Shown here: positions 7,375 through 15,835 of the stretch, in pieces
Numbering within the stretch: position 1 is the stretch's first letter
Layout: each line of letters opens with the position of its first letter
Source: Nocardioides sp. T2.26MG-1
Lineage (GTDB): Bacteria; Actinomycetota; Actinomycetes; Propionibacteriales; Nocardioidaceae
DNA: 64,000 nt
Assembly: GCF_950101795.1 (NCBI RefSeq)
Contig: NZ_CATNLZ010000032.1
Coordinates: 481,928-545,927 of the forward strand
Direction: 5' to 3'
Program-made: the position numbers and the translations under genes
Notes under the pieces: model-generated
Told to the model about the DNA's origin: nothing
Database searches by the model: none
Seen by the model: the letters and a program-made list of their open reading frames with translations, nothing else

Positions 7375-8938
7375 AGTCCTCGGGCGGCAGCTCGGCCTCG
7401 AGCTCCACGCCGCCATAGTGCTCGACGCTCGGGTCGCGGTGCAGGCCGCCGCTCATGGCGTACTCCTCCTCCGGCGACAGCACGAGGTAGTGGCGCCCGA
7501 AGATCGCGAAGCCGCCGAGTGCGATGACGTAGAGGACCGCGATGCCGAGGATGGCCGTGCGCGCGTCGTCGTTGTAGAACAGCCCGACGAACGTGATCGC
7601 CGCGATCAGCCCGGCGACGGCAGCGCCGGCGACACCCGCGGGACTGCGGTACGGACGCTCGGCGTTGGGGAACTTCCGCCGCAGCAGGACGAACGCCACC
7701 ATCTGCAGGATGTAGGCCAGCACGGCCCCCCAGACGGCCACGTTGAGGACGATGGCGTTGGCCTTCTCCCCGATGGTGTCGGTGTTCTTCGCGAGGTAGT
7801 CGACCACCACGAGCACCACGAACCCGAAGGCGGCGCCCGCGACCAGCGCGACGTACGGCGTCTTGCGGGTCCCGGTGACCGACAGGAACTTCGGGTAGTA
7901 GCCGGCCCGTGACAGCGAGTACATGTTGCGCCCGTAGGCGAACATGATCCCCTGCAGGCTCGCGAGCAGGCCGATCAGCGCGAAGATCGAGAGCACCGCT
8001 GCCCAGTCGTCGGACATGAACGCCCGGAAGCCGTCCAGGAGCGGCTCGTCCGACCCGCCGAGCTCGGACGCGCCCGTCACCGCCGGGTTCAGGAAGAAGA
8101 CCAGGGCTGCGCAGCCCACGAGCGTGATCATCCCGATGATCCCGGCCCGCGGGATGTCCTTGGCGGGGTCGTGCGCCTCCTCGGCCGCGAGCGGCAGTTC
8201 CTCGATGCCGAGGAAGAACCACATCGCGAACGGCAGCGCGTAGAGCACGCCCTCCCAGCCGAACGGCATGAAGGTGCCGTTGCCGCCCTCGGGCGCGATG
8301 TTGTCGAGCTGGCCGAAGTCGACCGCGCCGTTCGCGATCGCGAGGACGGCGAACAGGACGAGGATGCCGATGGAGATGACCGCGACCGCGATCGCGAACT
8401 TGAAGGAGATCTCCGCACCCGAGGCGTTCAGCGCCACGAACGCCGTGTAGAGCACCAGCCACCAGAGCCACATGTGGTCGCTCAGGTCGAGACCGAAGAG
8501 CTCGTCGGTGGCGGCGTTGGCGTATCCGGCCGAGAACAGGACGATCACGCCGGTGGTGAAGACGTACTCGATCGTCTCGGCGAGACCGGTGATGAAGCCT
8601 CCCCACGGACCCATCGACGCACGGGCGAAGGAGTAGGCCCCGCCGGTGTGCGGCATCGCCGCCGACATCTCGCCGATCGAGAACAGCATCCCGAAGTACA
8701 TGGCGACGATCGCGACGGTGGCGATCAGCAGGCCGCCCCAGCCGGCCTCTCCGATGCCGAGGTTCCAGCCGGAGAAGTCGCCGGAGATGACCGCGGCCAC
8801 CCCGATCCCCCAGAGGCCCCAGAAGCCGGCGGAGCGTTGGAGCTGGCGCTTCTCGAAGTAGCCCTCGCCCGCGTGGGCGTAGGTGACGCCGCGCAGTCGC
8901 GGCGGTGCGCTCTTGGTGCCCTTCACGTCGTCGGTCAC
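7364..8938 (-). CDS. eat: APC-family amino acid/amine permease, probable ethanolamine permease
   Basis: The 524-residue protein has about 12 membrane helices. The N-terminal block GLWGIGVAAVISGDFSGWNLGI and the MPHTGGAYSFARASMGPWGG motif are the APC substrate-site helices and closely resemble the ethanolamine permease subgroup. It should import a small amine by proton symport. It diverges from the FadR-type regulator and the ligase/dehydrogenase operon, with a shared 159-bp control region. An Ile/Ala-rich core and a short charged C-terminus are present. Substrate is inferred from family resemblance and neighbours. Other small amines remain possible. Confidence 0.8.
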   Translation of the reverse strand: MTDDVKGTKSAPPRLRGVTYAHAGEGYFEKRQLQRSAGFWGLWGIGVAAVISGDFSGWNLGIGEAGWGGLLIATVAIVAMYFGMLFSIGEMSAAMPHTGGAYSFARASMGPWGGFITGLAETIEYVFTTGVIVLFSAGYANAATDELFGLDLSDHMWLWWLVLYTAFVALNASGAEISFKFAIAVAVISIGILVLFAVLAIANGAVDFGQLDNIAPEGGNGTFMPFGWEGVLYALPFAMWFFLGIEELPLAAEEAHDPAKDIPRAGIIGMITLVGCAALVFFLNPAVTGASELGGSDEPLLDGFRAFMSDDWAAVLSIFALIGLLASLQGIMFAYGRNMYSLSRAGYYPKFLSVTGTRKTPYVALVAGAAFGFVVLVVVDYLAKNTDTIGEKANAIVLNVAVWGAVLAYILQMVAFVLLRRKFPNAERPYRSPAGVAGAAVAGLIAAITFVGLFYNDDARTAILGIAVLYVIALGGFAIFGRHYLVLSPEEEYAMSGGLHRDPSVEHYGGVELEAELPPEDFTP

Positions 8939-9039
8939 GGTAGGTCCTCTCGCGAGCTGGTCCGAGGTGGGCTGATCGTGCGAATGTGAACGGACGCTAG
9001 ACCCGGCCGGATCCGGGTGTAAATGCTTGCTCGTAAAAT

Positions 9040-9057
9040 TGGTATGAACTCAGACCA
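9040..9057. promoter_or_regulatory. Operator candidate for the adjacent FadR-type regulator
   Basis: The 18-mer TGGTATGAACTCAGACCA is an imperfect palindrome: 14 of 18 positions match its own reverse complement, with perfect TGGT and ACCA ends. The TGGT...ACCA form is typical of FadR-subfamily GntR operators, although the gap here is wider. It lies between the divergent permease (start 8938) and regulator (start about 9098). TTGACA (9062-9067), a perfect -35 hexamer for the rightward operon, follows immediately, so binding would be expected to block that promoter. Confidence 0.55.
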
Positions 9058-9097
9058 TTGATTGACAGGCCCATCCCGGCCGTCGAAGGTTGAGCCC

Positions 9098-9832
9098 GTG
9101 ACCGCCTCCCCTGACGATCGGCTTCCCGAGGCGGTGCTGCGTCCGGTACGTGGTCACCACGCCTTCGAAGCGTGCGTCGGGCAGCTGGCGACCGCGATCC
9201 GGCTGGGCGTCTACCCGCTCGGCACCACGCTGCCGGCGGAGCGCGTGCTGGCCGAGCGCCTGGGCGTGTCGCGCGCGACCCTGCGCGAGGCGATGGCCGC
9301 GCTGCGAGAGGCCGGGCTCGTCGAGACCACGCGCGGCAGAGGCGGCGGGACCGTCGTCACCCTCAAGCCGCGGCTGCCCAGCGCCCGCAAGGCGGCTCGG
9401 CTCGGCCCGGCCCAGCGTCTCGACTGGTTCGACGCCCTGGAGTACCGCCGCATCGTCGAGCCGGGCGCCGCCTACCTGGCCGCCCAGACCGACCTGGACG
9501 AGGGCAGGCGCGAGCAGCTGGAGACCGCGTTGCGCGAGGTCACCGAGGCGCGCAGGCCGGCCGCCCACCGCCAGGCCGACTCCCGGTTCCACCTGACGGT
9601 CGCGTCATTGGCCGAGTCGCCCCGCGTGATCGAGGCCGTCACCTCGGTGCAGTCCACGCTGCACGAGATGCTGCTGGCGATCCCGGTCCTCGACACCAAC
9701 ATCGCCCACTCCGACCGCCAGCACGCGGCGCTGGTCAAGGCGATCCTCGCCGGCGACGTCGAGCGCGCGCGCCGGGTCATGGAAGAGCACTGCGACGACA
9801 CGGCCGCGCTGCTGCGCGGGCTCGTGGGATAG
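9098..9832 (+). CDS. FadR/GntR-family transcriptional regulator of the amine locus
   Basis: The 244-residue protein has an N-terminal GntR winged helix (QLATAIRLGVYPLGTTLPAERVLAERLGVSRATLREAMAALREAGLVE) and an all-helical FCD effector domain. The metal/ligand residues show in RFHLTVASLAESPRV and HAALVKAILAGD. GTG 9098 is preferred over the TTG at 9062, because the TTG lies in the -35 hexamer. It leads the operon 8 bp before the glutamine-synthetase-like gene. It probably represses the permease and catabolic genes until an amine or gamma-glutamyl intermediate binds. Confidence 0.85.
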   Translation: MTASPDDRLPEAVLRPVRGHHAFEACVGQLATAIRLGVYPLGTTLPAERVLAERLGVSRATLREAMAALREAGLVETTRGRGGGTVVTLKPRLPSARKAARLGPAQRLDWFDALEYRRIVEPGAAYLAAQTDLDEGRREQLETALREVTEARRPAAHRQADSRFHLTVASLAESPRVIEAVTSVQSTLHEMLLAIPVLDTNIAHSDRQHAALVKAILAGDVERARRVMEEHCDDTAALLRGLVG

Positions 9833-9840
9833 GGGACAGC

Positions 9841-11223
9841 ATGGCCCAGGCCGAGCGCGAGCTCCGCAACAGCCGGCACCTGACGATGCACCAGCTCGTC
9901 GACCGCATCGAGAGCGGTGTGATCGACACCGTCGTCGTCGCGATCACCGACATGCAGGGCCGCCTCCAGGGCAAGCGGCTGCACGGCCGCTACTTCATCG
10001 ACCACGTCGCCAAGCACGGCACCGAGGGCTGCAACTACCTGCTCGCCGTCGACGTCGACATGAACACCGTCGACGGCTACGCCATGTCCTCGTGGGAGAA
10101 GGGCTACGGCGACATGGAGTTCCGCCTCGACGAGCGCACGATCCGGGTGCTCACCCACCTGCCGGCCACCGCGATGATCCAGTGCGACCTCGAGTGGTCC
10201 GACCACTCCCCCGTGACCCAGTCGCCGCGCGGCATCCTGCGCCGCCAGCTCGACAGGTGCGCGGCCCAGGGATGGACCGCTCTCGCCGGCACCGAGCTGG
10301 AGTTCATCGCGTTCGACACGACGTACGAGCAGGCGCACGCGGACGGCTACCGCGACCTGACGCCCGTCAACCAGTACAACGTCGACTACTCCATCCTCGG
10401 CACCAGCCGGATCGAGCCGCTGCTGCGGGCACTGCGCAACCACATGTACGCCGCGGGTCTCGACGTCGAGGGCGCGAAGGGCGAGTGCAACTTCGGCCAG
10501 CACGAGGTCGGCTTCCTCTACGCCGACGCGCTCACCACCGCCGACAACCACGCGGTCTACAAGACCGCCGCCAAGGAGATCGCAGCCCAGCAGGGCAAGG
10601 CGATCACGTTCATGGCGAAGTACGACCACCGCGAGGGAAGCTCCTGCCACATCCACCTCTCGCTGCGCGGCACCGACGGGTCACTGGTCTTCTGGGATGA
10701 GGAGACCGGCACCCGCACCCCGCTCTACGACCAGTTCATCGCCGGCGTGCTCGCCACCATCCCCGACTTCACGCTGCTCTACGCGCCGAACATCAACTCC
10801 TACAAGCGCTTCGCGGACGGGTCGTTCGCGCCCACGACGATCGGCTGGGGCCTGGACAACCGCACCTGCGCGGTCCGGCTCGTGGGCCACGGACCGAGCG
10901 CCCGGATGGAGAACCGGCTCCCGGGAGCGGACGTGAACCCCTACCTCGCGCTGGCCGCCATGGTCGCCGGTGGCCTGCATGGCATCGAGCACGAGCTGCC
11001 CCTCGAGGAGGAGCTCGTGGGCAACGCCTACACGTCCGGCCGACCGCACGTGCCACGCACCATGGCCGCCGCCCGGGACCGGTTCGCGGGCTCCGAGATC
11101 GCCCGTGCCGCCCTGGGTGACGACGTCGTGGACCACTACGTCAACATGGCCGACGTGGAGCTCGCGGCGTACGCCGCTGCCGTGACCGACTGGGAGCTCC
11201 GCCGCGGATTCGAGAGGCTGTAA
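9841..11223 (+). CDS. Glutamine-synthetase-like gamma-glutamylamide ligase (GlnA4/PuuA/IpuC type)
   Basis: The 460-residue protein has the GS fold: metal ligands in GTELEFIAF (Glu152, Glu154) and GECNFGQHEVGF (Glu215, Glu222), the ATP-site HIHLS (His270-His272), then NINSYKRF and RLVGHGPSARMENRLPGAD. It lacks the tyrosine-containing adenylylation loop of GlnA1. The family couples glutamate to amines with ATP. In Streptomyces coelicolor GlnA4 makes gamma-glutamylethanolamide. Here it follows the regulator and abuts the aldehyde dehydrogenase, so gamma-glutamylation of the imported amine is the probable role. The exact amine is inferred. Confidence 0.85.
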   Translation: MAQAERELRNSRHLTMHQLVDRIESGVIDTVVVAITDMQGRLQGKRLHGRYFIDHVAKHGTEGCNYLLAVDVDMNTVDGYAMSSWEKGYGDMEFRLDERTIRVLTHLPATAMIQCDLEWSDHSPVTQSPRGILRRQLDRCAAQGWTALAGTELEFIAFDTTYEQAHADGYRDLTPVNQYNVDYSILGTSRIEPLLRALRNHMYAAGLDVEGAKGECNFGQHEVGFLYADALTTADNHAVYKTAAKEIAAQQGKAITFMAKYDHREGSSCHIHLSLRGTDGSLVFWDEETGTRTPLYDQFIAGVLATIPDFTLLYAPNINSYKRFADGSFAPTTIGWGLDNRTCAVRLVGHGPSARMENRLPGADVNPYLALAAMVAGGLHGIEHELPLEEELVGNAYTSGRPHVPRTMAAARDRFAGSEIARAALGDDVVDHYVNMADVELAAYAAAVTDWELRRGFERL

Positions 11224-12594
11224 GTGAGCGCTGAGACCTACACCGTCATCAACCCCGCCACCGCTGCGCCCGTCACCGACGTGCACCTGGCCTCGGTCGC
11301 CGAGACCGACACCGCCATCGAGGGCGCACACGGCGCCTTCCCCGCGTGGAAGGCGATGCCGCCCGGTGAGCGCGCGACGCTGCTGCGCCGCTTCGCCGCC
11401 GTGGTCGACGCCCACGTCGAGGAGCTCGCGGAGCTCGAGGTCCGCAATGCCGGTCACACGTGGGGCAACGCGCGCTGGGAGGCGGGCAACGTCCGCGACT
11501 GCCTGAACTACTACGCCGGGGCGCCCGAGCGGCTCTTCGGCCGGCAGATCCCGGTGCCCGGCGGCGTCGACGTGACGTTCCGTGAGCCGCTGGGCGTCGT
11601 CGGCGTCATCGTGCCCTGGAACTTCCCGATGCCGATCGCCGGCTGGGGGTTCGCCCCGGCCCTGGCCGCCGGGAACACCGTGGTGCTCAAGCCCGCGGAG
11701 CTGACGCCGCTCACCGCGATCCGGCTCGGCGAGCTGGCGCTGGAGGCCGGTCTGTCCGAGCACGTGCTGACCGTGATCCCCGGCAAGGGCTCGGTCGTCG
11801 GCGAGCGGTTCGTGACCCACCCGCTGGTGCGCAAGGTCTGCTTCACCGGGTCGACCGAGGTCGGCAAGCGGATCATGGCCGGCTGCGCCGACCAGGTGAA
11901 GCGGGTGACGCTCGAGCTGGGTGGCAAGAGCTCCAACATCGTGTTCGCCGACGCCGACATCGATGCCGCGGCCGCGAGCGCGCCGTACGCCGTCTTCGAC
12001 AACGCCGGCCAGGACTGCTGCGCGCGGTCCCGGATCCTCGTGGAGCGCTCGGTGTACGACGAGTTCCTCGCCAAGCTGCAGCCGGCGGTCGAGGGGCTCC
12101 GCGTGCTCGACCCCGGCGACGAGTCCAGCGAGATGGGCCCGCTGATCTCCGCGCACCAGCGGGCCACGGTCACCGGCTACCTCGACGAGGTCGAGGTGGT
12201 GTTCGCGGGCTCGACGCCCGGCGGCTCGGTGTCGGAGGGGTTCTGGGTGCCGCCGTCGGTGGTGACCGTGGACGACCCCGCGACCCGGATCTGGCGCGAG
12301 GAGGTGTTCGGGCCGGTCGTCGCGGTAATGCCGTTCGACGACGAGGCGGACGCGGTCGCCAAGGCCAACGACACCGAGTACGGCCTGTCCGGCTCGATCT
12401 TCACCCGCGACCTCGGCCGCGGGCTGCGCGTGGCCCGCGGTGTCGAAGCGGGCAACCTCAGCGTGAACTCGCACTCCTCGGTGCGCTACTGGACGCCGTT
12501 CGGCGGCTACAAGCAGTCCGGCCTCGGCCGGGAGCTCGGCCCGGACGCCCCGATGGCGTTCACCGAGGAGAAGAACGTCTTCATCAGTCACTAG
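11224..12594 (+). CDS. Aldehyde dehydrogenase (probable gamma-glutamyl-aminoaldehyde dehydrogenase)
   Basis: The 456-residue NAD(P)-dependent aldehyde dehydrogenase has the PWNFP cofactor motif, FTGSTEVGKRI, catalytic Glu231 (LELGGKS) and catalytic Cys265 (GQDCCARSR). The 34-residue Glu-Cys spacing is standard. It is about 30 residues shorter than most family members, mainly at the N-terminus. The GTG start directly follows the ligase stop (TAA-GTG, no gap). By position it should oxidise the gamma-glutamyl aminoaldehyde to the acid, like PuuC in the putrescine pathway. Confidence 0.88.
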   Translation: MSAETYTVINPATAAPVTDVHLASVAETDTAIEGAHGAFPAWKAMPPGERATLLRRFAAVVDAHVEELAELEVRNAGHTWGNARWEAGNVRDCLNYYAGAPERLFGRQIPVPGGVDVTFREPLGVVGVIVPWNFPMPIAGWGFAPALAAGNTVVLKPAELTPLTAIRLGELALEAGLSEHVLTVIPGKGSVVGERFVTHPLVRKVCFTGSTEVGKRIMAGCADQVKRVTLELGGKSSNIVFADADIDAAAASAPYAVFDNAGQDCCARSRILVERSVYDEFLAKLQPAVEGLRVLDPGDESSEMGPLISAHQRATVTGYLDEVEVVFAGSTPGGSVSEGFWVPPSVVTVDDPATRIWREEVFGPVVAVMPFDDEADAVAKANDTEYGLSGSIFTRDLGRGLRVARGVEAGNLSVNSHSSVRYWTPFGGYKQSGLGRELGPDAPMAFTEEKNVFISH

Positions 12595-12600
12595 GAGGAT

Positions 12601-12690
12601 GGTGGTTTCGAGGCTCGCTTCGCTCGCACCTCGACCACCGTCACGGTGGTCGAGGTGCGAAGGCCGCCAGGCCTGAGCCTCGCAACCACC
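12601..12690. repeat. Nested palindromic repeat (REP-like) inside the amine operon
   Basis: Inner hairpin: a perfect 17-bp stem at 12624-12640 and 12644-12660 with a TCA loop. Outer arms: 12601-12616 and 12675-12690 match as an inverted repeat at 15 of 16 positions. The element fills almost the whole gap between the aldehyde dehydrogenase and SDR genes. It contains the GGTGGTCGAGG core also seen in other repeats of this window. As RNA it would form a very stable structure that could protect or attenuate the operon mRNA. Confidence 0.85.
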
Positions 12691-12706
12691 CCGACAAGGA
12701 GAGAAC

Positions 12707-13486
12707 ATGGCAGGACGCATCCAGGACCGGGTCGCGGTCGTCACCGGCGGCTGCTCGGGCATCGGCCTGGCGACCGTCCAGCGGTTCGTCGAGGAGGGCG
12801 CGAAGGTCGTCATCGGCGACATCGACGACGCCCGCGGGGCGGAGCTGGTCGCGGAGCTCGGTGGCGCCGAGGTGGCGACCTACGTCCACGTCGACGTCAC
12901 GGACAAGGAGCAGGTCGACGCGCTGTTCCAAACCGCGAAGGACACCTACGGCTCCGTGGACATCGCGTTCAACAACGCCGGCATCAGCCCGCCCGAGGAC
13001 GACTCGATCCTCGACACGGACCTGGACGCGTGGCGCCGGGTGCAGGAGGTCAACCTCACCAGCGTGTACCTGTGCTGCAAGGCCGCACTCCCCCACATGC
13101 TCGAGCAGGGCAGGGGCTCGATCATCAACACCGCGTCGTTCGTGGCGGTGATGGGCGCGGCTACCTCGCAGATCTCCTACTCCGCCTCCAAGGGCGGCGT
13201 GCTCTCGATGACCCGCGAGCTCGGGGTCCAGTTCGCCCGCCAGGGCGTGCGGGTCAACGCGCTGTGTCCGGGGCCGGTCAACACCCCGCTGCTGCAGGAG
13301 CTGTTCGCCAAGGACGAGGAGCGGGCCGCCCGCCGGCTCGTGCACGTGCCGATGGGCCGCTTCGGCGAGCCGGAGGAGATGGCGGCCGCCGTGCTGTTCC
13401 TCGCCTCGGACGACTCGTCGTTCATGACCGCCAGCACCTTCCTGGTCGACGGTGGCATCTCCGGCGCCTACGTCACCCCGCTGTAG
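12707..13486 (+). CDS. Short-chain dehydrogenase (candidate gamma-glutamyl-aminoalcohol oxidoreductase)
   Basis: The 259-residue classical SDR has the cofactor motif TGGCSGIGL, an Asp after strand 2 (GDIDD, suggesting NAD preference), NNAG, and the catalytic Tyr158 and Lys162 in YSASKGG. The C-terminal FLVDGGISGAY is family-typical. It is generically annotated as 3-oxoacyl-ACP reductase. Position between the aldehyde dehydrogenase and the gamma-glutamyl hydrolase suggests instead that it oxidises the alcohol of a gamma-glutamylated amino alcohol to the aldehyde. The AAGGAG ribosome site lies 6 nt before the ATG. Confidence 0.85.
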   Translation: MAGRIQDRVAVVTGGCSGIGLATVQRFVEEGAKVVIGDIDDARGAELVAELGGAEVATYVHVDVTDKEQVDALFQTAKDTYGSVDIAFNNAGISPPEDDSILDTDLDAWRRVQEVNLTSVYLCCKAALPHMLEQGRGSIINTASFVAVMGAATSQISYSASKGGVLSMTRELGVQFARQGVRVNALCPGPVNTPLLQELFAKDEERAARRLVHVPMGRFGEPEEMAAAVLFLASDDSSFMTASTFLVDGGISGAYVTPL

Positions 13487-13488
13487 CC

Positions 13489-14205
13489 GTGGTCGCACCC
13501 GTCATCGGGCTCACCACCTACCGCGAGGACGCGGCCTGGGGGGTGTGGCAGCAGCGCGCCGACCTGCTGCCGACGCAGTACGCCGCCGCGGTCGAGGAGA
13601 CCGGCGGCGTACCCCTGCTGCTGCCGCCAGTCGGCCGCCCGGGCGCCGCGGACATCGTCGTCGCCCGGCTCGACGCGCTGGTGATCAGCGGGGGTGCCGA
13701 CGTCGACCCGACCCGCTACGGAGCCGACCCGCACCCTCGGACGGCCGGCTGGCGACCCGACCGGGACTCCTGGGAGCACGCCCTGCTCGACGCCGCGGAC
13801 GCGTGCGGGTTGCCGGTGCTCGGCGTCTGCCGCGGGATGCAGGTCCTCGCCGTGCACGGCGGCGGCACCCTCCAGCAGCACGTGCCGGACCTCGTCGGCC
13901 ACGACGGCCACAGCCCCGGAGGAGACGAGTTCGGGATCGTCGAGGTCGCCACCACCCCCGGGACCCGGGTCTCCGGCCTCGTCGGGGATCATCTGACCGT
14001 GAGCTGCCACCACCACCAGTCGGTGCTCGAGCATCCCGGCCTCGTCGCCGCCGCCCACGCGGGCGACGGGACGCTGGAGGCGATCGAGTGGCCCGGCGAG
14101 CGGTTCGTCGTCGGGGTGCAGTGGCACCCGGAGACCGCGTCCGACGTGGGGCTGCTCGCGGGCCTGGTGCGCGCCGCGGCGTCGTACGCCGAAGGCCGCG
14201 GATGA
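13489..14205 (+). CDS. Gamma-glutamyl hydrolase, class I glutamine amidotransferase-like (peptidase C26, PuuD type)
   Basis: The 238-residue protein carries the C26 triad: Cys114 in GVCRGMQ, His213 and Glu215 in WHPE. ISGGADVDPTRY near residue 65 and CHHHQSV are also typical of the PuuD group. It should hydrolyse the gamma-glutamyl bond at the end of the pathway, returning glutamate and the oxidised amine (glycine if ethanolamine was the substrate). It starts at GTG 13489, 2 bp after the SDR stop, and its last codon overlaps the ATG of the next gene (ATGA). Confidence 0.88.
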   Translation: MVAPVIGLTTYREDAAWGVWQQRADLLPTQYAAAVEETGGVPLLLPPVGRPGAADIVVARLDALVISGGADVDPTRYGADPHPRTAGWRPDRDSWEHALLDAADACGLPVLGVCRGMQVLAVHGGGTLQQHVPDLVGHDGHSPGGDEFGIVEVATTPGTRVSGLVGDHLTVSCHHHQSVLEHPGLVAAAHAGDGTLEAIEWPGERFVVGVQWHPETASDVGLLAGLVRAAASYAEGRG

Positions 14206-14867
14206 CGCTGATCAGCGCGCACCGCTGCCTGACCGCGGCGGAGATCGAGCACGCGATCGCCCTCGGCGCCGACTACGTCGAGTTCGACGTGCAGCGCATC
14301 GCGGACGGCTCGCTGATGCTCCTCCACGACCTGGTCGACGACCCGCCGCCGGCCACGCTCGGCTACGCCGAGGCCCTGGACCTGCTCGCCGGCCGGGCGC
14401 GCGCCCACCTCGACCTCAAGCTGCGCGGGGGCGAGATCCCGCTCGTCGCGGAGGCGATCGAGCGGCTCGGCACCGACCGCCTGCTCGTGACGACCGGCCA
14501 CGACGACGCGGTGCGGGCGCTGCGCAGGTGGGCGCGCCGCGAGGGCCACGAGCTGCAGGTGGGCCTCTCCCTGGGCCGTGGTGTGAAGGGCTTCTCGCTG
14601 TGGCACGCCCTGCGGGTGCGCACCTCCGAGCTGTTCCCGGGGGTGCGCTACCGGAGCACCGGTGCGAACGTCGTGGTCGCACACCACTGGCTTGCCCGGC
14701 TCCGGGTGCGGCGCTTCGCCGACCAGCACGAGCTGCCGCTGCTGGTGTGGACGGTCGACACCCCGCGCTCGCTCGCGTACTGGATCCGCCCGGGCCGGGC
14801 GTGGCTGGTGACCACCAACCAACCGGAGCTCGCCCTGCGGCTGAGGGCTGACAGACTCGGCACATGA
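14202..14867 (+). CDS. Short glycerophosphodiester phosphodiesterase-family protein
   Basis: The 221-residue protein shows the GDPD core: AHR near residue 6, GADYVEFDVQRIADGSLMLLHD (Glu/Asp metal ligands and the second His), LDLKLRG and a C-terminal VWTVDTPRS. It lacks the usual HRG...ENT stretch: HRC replaces HRG and the ENT motif is absent, so activity or substrate may differ. It has no signal peptide. ATGA overlaps at both ends place it in the same transcript as the C26 hydrolase and the alpha/beta hydrolase. It could release ethanolamine from glycerophosphoethanolamine, feeding the upstream pathway (inference). Confidence 0.75.
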   Translation: MTLISAHRCLTAAEIEHAIALGADYVEFDVQRIADGSLMLLHDLVDDPPPATLGYAEALDLLAGRARAHLDLKLRGGEIPLVAEAIERLGTDRLLVTTGHDDAVRALRRWARREGHELQVGLSLGRGVKGFSLWHALRVRTSELFPGVRYRSTGANVVVAHHWLARLRVRRFADQHELPLLVWTVDTPRSLAYWIRPGRAWLVTTNQPELALRLRADRLGT

Positions 14868-15835
14868 CCAGCGGTGCCTTCGACGAGCTGCTGCCCGACG
14901 TGCTCGGCGAGCCGTACCTCGCCGAGACCATCAACCTGCCGCCCGACGAGGAGGGCCCGGTCGTCGCGACGCTCGTCGTACGCCGTGCGGCACAGCCGAC
15001 CGGCCGCGCCGTGCTGCACGTGCACGGCTTCGCGGACTACTTCTTCCAGACCCAGTACGCCGAGTGGTGGAACGAGCGCGGCTACGACTTCTACGCGATC
15101 GACCTGCGCAAGTACGGCCGGTCGATCCGGCCGCACCAGACCCCCACCTACGTCACCGACCTGCGCGACTACTTCGCCGACCTCGACGCCGCCCGGCACC
15201 GGATCGTCGAGCGCGACCGCCACGACCAGCTCGTGATCAGTGCCCACTCCACCGGCGGGCTGATCGTGGCGCTGTGGGCCGACGCCCGCAGGCCGCCGCT
15301 GGCCGGCATGGTGCTGAACTCGCCGTGGCTCGACATGCAGGGCGGCATGATGCTCCGCACCATCGGCACCCAGATCGTCATGCGGGTCGGGGCGCGGTCA
15401 CCGAAGCGGGTCGTGCCGCGCAGGGTCGAGGGCTTCTACGCGCGCAGCCTGCACATCGACCACGAGGGCGAGTGGGACTTCAACACCGAGTGGAAGCCGC
15501 TCGACCCGTGGCCGGTCTACTTCGGGTGGCTGCGGGCGATCCGCATCGGTCACGGCCAGCTCCACCGGGGCCTCGACGTGGGCTGCCCGGTGCTGGTGCT
15601 CTCCTCGGGCGGCACGCACTGGCCCAAGGAGATGGGGCCGGACGTGCACAACTTCGACACGGTCCTCGAGGTGCCCCAGATCCGGCGCTGGGCGGTCGCG
15701 CTCGGCCGCCACGTGACCTACGTGGCCATCGAGGGCGCCCGGCACGACGTCGTCCTGTCGCTCCCCGAGCCGAGGGAGGCGGCGTACTCCGCCCTCGAGC
15801 GCTGGGCGAGGGCCTACCTCACCGACGAGTCCTGA
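14864..15835 (+). CDS. Alpha/beta hydrolase, monoacylglycerol-lipase-like
   Basis: The 323-residue protein has the alpha/beta hydrolase pattern: LHVHGFADYFFQTQYAEWW (oxyanion region), AIDLRKYGRSIRP, the nucleophile elbow SAHSTGGL (Ser about residue 127), and C-terminal EGARHDVVLS supplying the acid/His. The AIDLRKYGRS segment is common in lysophospholipase/monoglyceride lipase-like enzymes. No export signal is present. It overlaps the preceding phosphodiesterase by 4 bp and the convergent nitroreductase by 22 bp. Coupling with a GDPD suggests phospholipid turnover. Confidence 0.82.
   Translation: MTSGAFDELLPDVLGEPYLAETINLPPDEEGPVVATLVVRRAAQPTGRAVLHVHGFADYFFQTQYAEWWNERGYDFYAIDLRKYGRSIRPHQTPTYVTDLRDYFADLDAARHRIVERDRHDQLVISAHSTGGLIVALWADARRPPLAGMVLNSPWLDMQGGMMLRTIGTQIVMRVGARSPKRVVPRRVEGFYARSLHIDHEGEWDFNTEWKPLDPWPVYFGWLRAIRIGHGQLHRGLDVGCPVLVLSSGGTHWPKEMGPDVHNFDTVLEVPQIRRWAVALGRHVTYVAIEGARHDVVLSLPEPREAAYSALERWARAYLTDES

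Noticed and set aside
12707..13486. Second FabG of fatty-acid synthesis
   Set aside because: The generic 3-oxoacyl-ACP reductase label fits the fold, but its position inside the amine operon and the presence of a clear fabG beside fabI at 24 kb make a catabolic role more likely.
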